Shown in pieces: positions 60,947-64,000 of a DNA stretch of 64,000 nucleotides. The notes under the pieces were generated by a model. It saw only the letters and a program-made list of their open reading frames with translations, was not told the DNA's origin and searched no databases. The stretch comes from Vitellaria paradoxa (Eukaryota > Streptophyta > Magnoliopsida > Ericales > Sapotaceae): NCBI GenBank assembly GCA_019916065.1, contig CM034240.1, positions 42,047,180 to 42,111,179 of the forward strand, given 5' to 3'. The stretch's first letter is position 1, and each line of letters begins with the position of its first letter. A program made the position numbers and the translations under genes.

Positions 60947-61250
60947 GAGAGATCTCCACATATCAAGCATATGCTTATGGTGATGTTCGTCTTTGCATGG
61001 TGGTGTAGTATTTTGTCGAATATCAGCAGAGATTAAAGAATCCAAATAAAATGCATTTGGGACAGTTGTTGCTTCCTGAACTGTGTTGTGTTTATTTTCT
61101 GTGTTTTGTTAGGTTCCGGTAATGGGGGATCAGACCACCCTCCTTCATTAGGTCTGTGTACCGGAGGTTTTTCCAGTTTGAAATATTGAGCTTTATTTTC
61201 CTTATAACCTGGTACTACTGTTTCGAGTGTCTTTGAATTTTTTTCCTTTT
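60947..61250 (+). other. GAPDH 3' UTR and poly(A) signal
   Basis: AATAAA at 61045-61050, about 100 bp past the stop, is a good poly(A) signal; T-rich sequence follows. Confidence 0.55.
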
Positions 61251-62096
61251 GTTCTGAGATCAGTGACGGGCATACACTGTTGATGCTGGCAAGTTGGTGG
61301 AATATAGAAAGTTAAATGCATTCTAGCAGTTGTGATTGACAGGCTGAACATGATTCGGCTTTACTGATATATATATATATTTTTTTAACTTATTAGGCTG
61401 GGTTTAAAATAATTGGGTATAGGTTTTGGATCCCAAGTTTATCCATGTAATTCTATTTAGTTTCTAAATATATTTTAAATGATTTTTTTAGCTAAAAAAT
61501 AATTTTAAATTTATAAATAAATAGGTTAGTAATAAAACAATTTTTTTTTCATAAAAAAATTAAATAAATGATTTACAAACATAGAAAATATTAAATATAT
61601 ATATATGTGTATATGTATGTTCTAATTAAATTGGGTCGGGTCAAGATTAATTTTTGTAATTCCAAGTTCAACCCATGGTACCGTGAAAGGGGGGGGGTTT
61701 GATACGATTGGTGCAAAGTCCTATAAAAACCATACAATCTAACAAATCATCAAAGTAATATTTTTTGAAAAAACAAAATTGAAGTCACAAAACCAAAGCT
61801 CTCCACTGTTTAGATGAGAAATTTATTTTAAAGGGTTGAAATTTATTGTAAAAAATCAGTTACAAAGTATGACAACTCCTTTAGATTAGGGAACTGTTTT
61901 AGTCAATTATTACATTTGTCATTAATAAATTTTGTTGAATTTAAATTTTGTTTATTTTTATAAGATCACAAATAGTTCTCTTTAAATTAAAATTTAAAAA
62001 AATATTTTATTAAAAAATCCAAAATTAAGACCACTTCAATCTTATAGTTGTCACTTTTTGTGTAGATCCTCCCATCCATTGTAGCATTAACTTTTT
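61251..62096. other. gene-free interval
   Basis: AT-rich; microsatellite-like TA run near 61369-61380 and a G-tract at 61688-61697. No gene. Confidence 0.4.
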
Positions 62097-62375
62097 TCCC
62101 TCTGCTTTACAGAGTTGGAGATTGAAAGATTTCACAAGTCTGGTAGACTAGCCACCGCCCCTGGAGTGGGCTCTTGTTGAATTCAATTCTTAGGAAGCAT
62201 ATCAGCCTACGAATTGGAACCAACTTCTAATAACTTCCCTCTACCTTAAAGAGTAGGAGATTGAATGATTTCACAAGTCTGGTAGACTAGCCATCGCCAC
62301 TGGAGTGGGCTCCTGTTGAATTCAATTCCAGGAAGCATACCAGTGAAAGAATTGAAACCAACTTCTAAGATAAGG
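62097..62375. repeat. 139-bp tandem duplication
   Basis: TCCCTCTGCTTTACAGAGTT at 62097 recurs as TCCCTCTACCTTAAAGAGTA at 62236; both units contain TTTCACAAGTCTGGTAGACT. Confidence 0.88.
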
Positions 62376-63060
62376 AGCTATCGAAAAGAAAATTAGAAAT
62401 CATGTTCAAATTGAAAAATAGTTTAACTAGGAGCAAGATTTGACCAATGGTGATTCAATGATTTCATTAAAATCACAATTTTTGGATTTTATTAGAATAA
62501 AGGACAAATTATTTAATATAAACAAGTAGAATGGAGGAAAAAAAAAATTGAAAGAAGAATTTCACCAAAAACTATTGTGACAAGGAAAGATTTGAAAAAA
62601 ATCTATTAACAAGTGGAAGCGAACAATGAGATTAGTCGTTTCTTTTAATCATGGACGCTTCGATGAGAGAGAGAGAGAGAGAGAGAAATTCTCTCCAATC
62701 GAGAGGTGGAGAGATTATCTTTAATTCAATATGTAAAAAACATACTGGTGCAAGAATTAAAACCAAGTTTCTAGTTAAAGAACTGTGGAAAATAAAATTA
62801 GAAATCATGTTCAAATTGAAAAACAATTTAAATTTGAACTAGATTTGACCAATAGTAATTCAACGATGTTGTTGAAATCACAATCTTAAAATTTTATCGA
62901 AATAAATAACAAATCATCCAATACAATGGGGTAGAGAGTAGAAGAGAAATTTGAAAGAAGAATTTCACCAAAATTATTACAATAAGGAGAAAATTAAAAA
63001 AAGTTGATTCATTAGTGGAAGCAAATGATGAGATTAGTCCTTTCTTTCAACTACAAAACT
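62250..63060. repeat. ~408-bp tandem duplication
   Basis: AAATTAGAAATCATGTTCAA at about 62389 recurs at about 62797, followed in both by TTTGACCAAT, GAAGAATTTCACCAAAA and ATGAGATTAGTC in the same order. A (GA)n run at 62664-62687 lies near the junction. Confidence 0.8.
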
Positions 63061-64000
63061 GCCCAACCACTCACGGAAAGAACGGCGCATTAAAAATAAG
63101 ATAGAACAGAGATTCCTTCTCCTACGTTTACTCTGAGGTAACTGCTCGTTTTGATGTTAGCAATTAAGAAGGCAAAGAATTGACTTCAACTTCTGAAGTG
63201 TAAGGAGTTGACCCTCCTTCACGGGGCTAAATAGCGCCAGTAAGATACGTTAACGGAGATAGATCACATGATTTTGTACTGGTTAGCTTTGAGCTAGCGA
63301 GTCAGCTTTGAGCTAGCAAGTGACGATTGCTCTGTCTCTTAATAAAGGGGCTTTGGAACCCAAGCTTGGCTCATTGTTAGAGAAAGGGGAGTACTTCAAT
63401 ACGTTCTTTGCCCCAACTAAAAATTCGATACCCCCAGCTCTGGACGTGCACCCACCATTCATTAATACCCCTATCACCAGAAATCATTGAATACAGACAT
63501 GCGTAGTAGCCCGATTTTAGAAAAAAAGAATTCCTTCCTTAGAATCCAGCCTACCATCAATCCTAATCTGATAGTCGGAACTCTCCTCATCTATAAAGGA
63601 TAGTAAGTTTATTTTTTTATCCATTTAGTTAATTTTCAATTTTTAGCAACTTCCTTTAATTTTTAACAAAAAAGTTACTAATGTTATATAAAGTTATTAG
63701 AAGTTAGGAATTTTTATTAAATGTCTAAAAGTTTGAATTGTTAAAAGTTTATTAAAAATTAGAATTTTTTTATTTAAAGAAATTAAATATATGATATGTG
63801 ATCGATAGAATGTAAAGAAATTTTGCTGGCAAGATGATTTAACGCTAGCATTGGTCCCTCGCAAGTGAATTTGATGGACTTCAAATGAATAAAAATAAAA
63901 GCTGCCAAACAACTAATTGATATTGACAATTGAGCTTTTATTCTGGAAAAGTATTAAAGTCGTTTGGCTCACATTTTCTTTGGACAATTTTTATGGGTTG
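63061..64000. other. gene-free 3' end of the window
   Basis: 63080-63500 has balanced base composition but no frame or RNA that I recognise. AGCTTTGAGCTAGC is repeated at 63285 and 63304. After 63600 the sequence is AT-rich again. Confidence 0.4.

Noticed and set aside
63061..63500. Possible pararetrovirus or gene relic from its balanced composition
   Set aside because: No reading frame, primer site or motif supports either.

Overview
This window is nuclear DNA of a flowering plant, almost certainly a eudicot. The evidence is an intron-rich cytosolic GAPDH gene with plant splice sites, a GRAS regulator, a BAHD acyltransferase, a DUF4220/DUF594 gene family, and plant LTR retrotransposons, SINEs and MITEs in AT-rich sequence. 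The species cannot be named from this.

Layout. 1-5.5 kb: a diverged MITE, then an intact single-exon GRAS gene (1894-3420). 5.5-8.3 kb: the 3' fragment of a BAHD acyltransferase, a 3 x 111-bp tandem repeat, then an intact BAHD gene (7023-8315). 9-15.4 kb: two adjacent copies of an AT-rich repeat. One is split by a hAT-type MITE (9141-9691), the other by a decayed Tork/Tnt1-like Copia element (10686-15341, minus strand). 16.3-20.8 kb: a very AT-rich block without genes, built from diverged direct repeats.

20.8-32 kb: a tandemly duplicated DUF4220/DUF594 family, all copies broken. A 3.67-kb solo LTR with a 5-bp target-site duplication splits the first unit from the second, and an LTR fragment interrupts the second. 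32.2-33.1 kb: a decayed BAHD pseudogene with tandem duplications. 33.3-33.8 and 45.1-46.0 kb: a segmental duplication; only the second copy carries a GC-rich tRNA-derived SINE. 37.9-38.25 kb: a probable small minus-strand gene with its own TATA box. 39-57 kb: almost entirely MITEs of several related families, two SINEs and a few gene fragments.

57.2-61.2 kb: a complete 12-exon cytosolic GAPDH gene (337 aa), whose TATA box lies about 140 bp from a nested MITE pair. 61.3-64 kb: AT-rich sequence with a ~408-bp tandem duplication.

The three intact genes (GRAS, BAHD, GAPC) are unrelated neighbours and share no pathway. I saw no new multi-gene system. The most informative structures are the nested insertions whose duplicated neighbours preserve the empty site, the DUF4220 exon triplication that copied an existing stop codon, the two SINEs with perfect target-site duplications, and the unidentified small gene near 38 kb.
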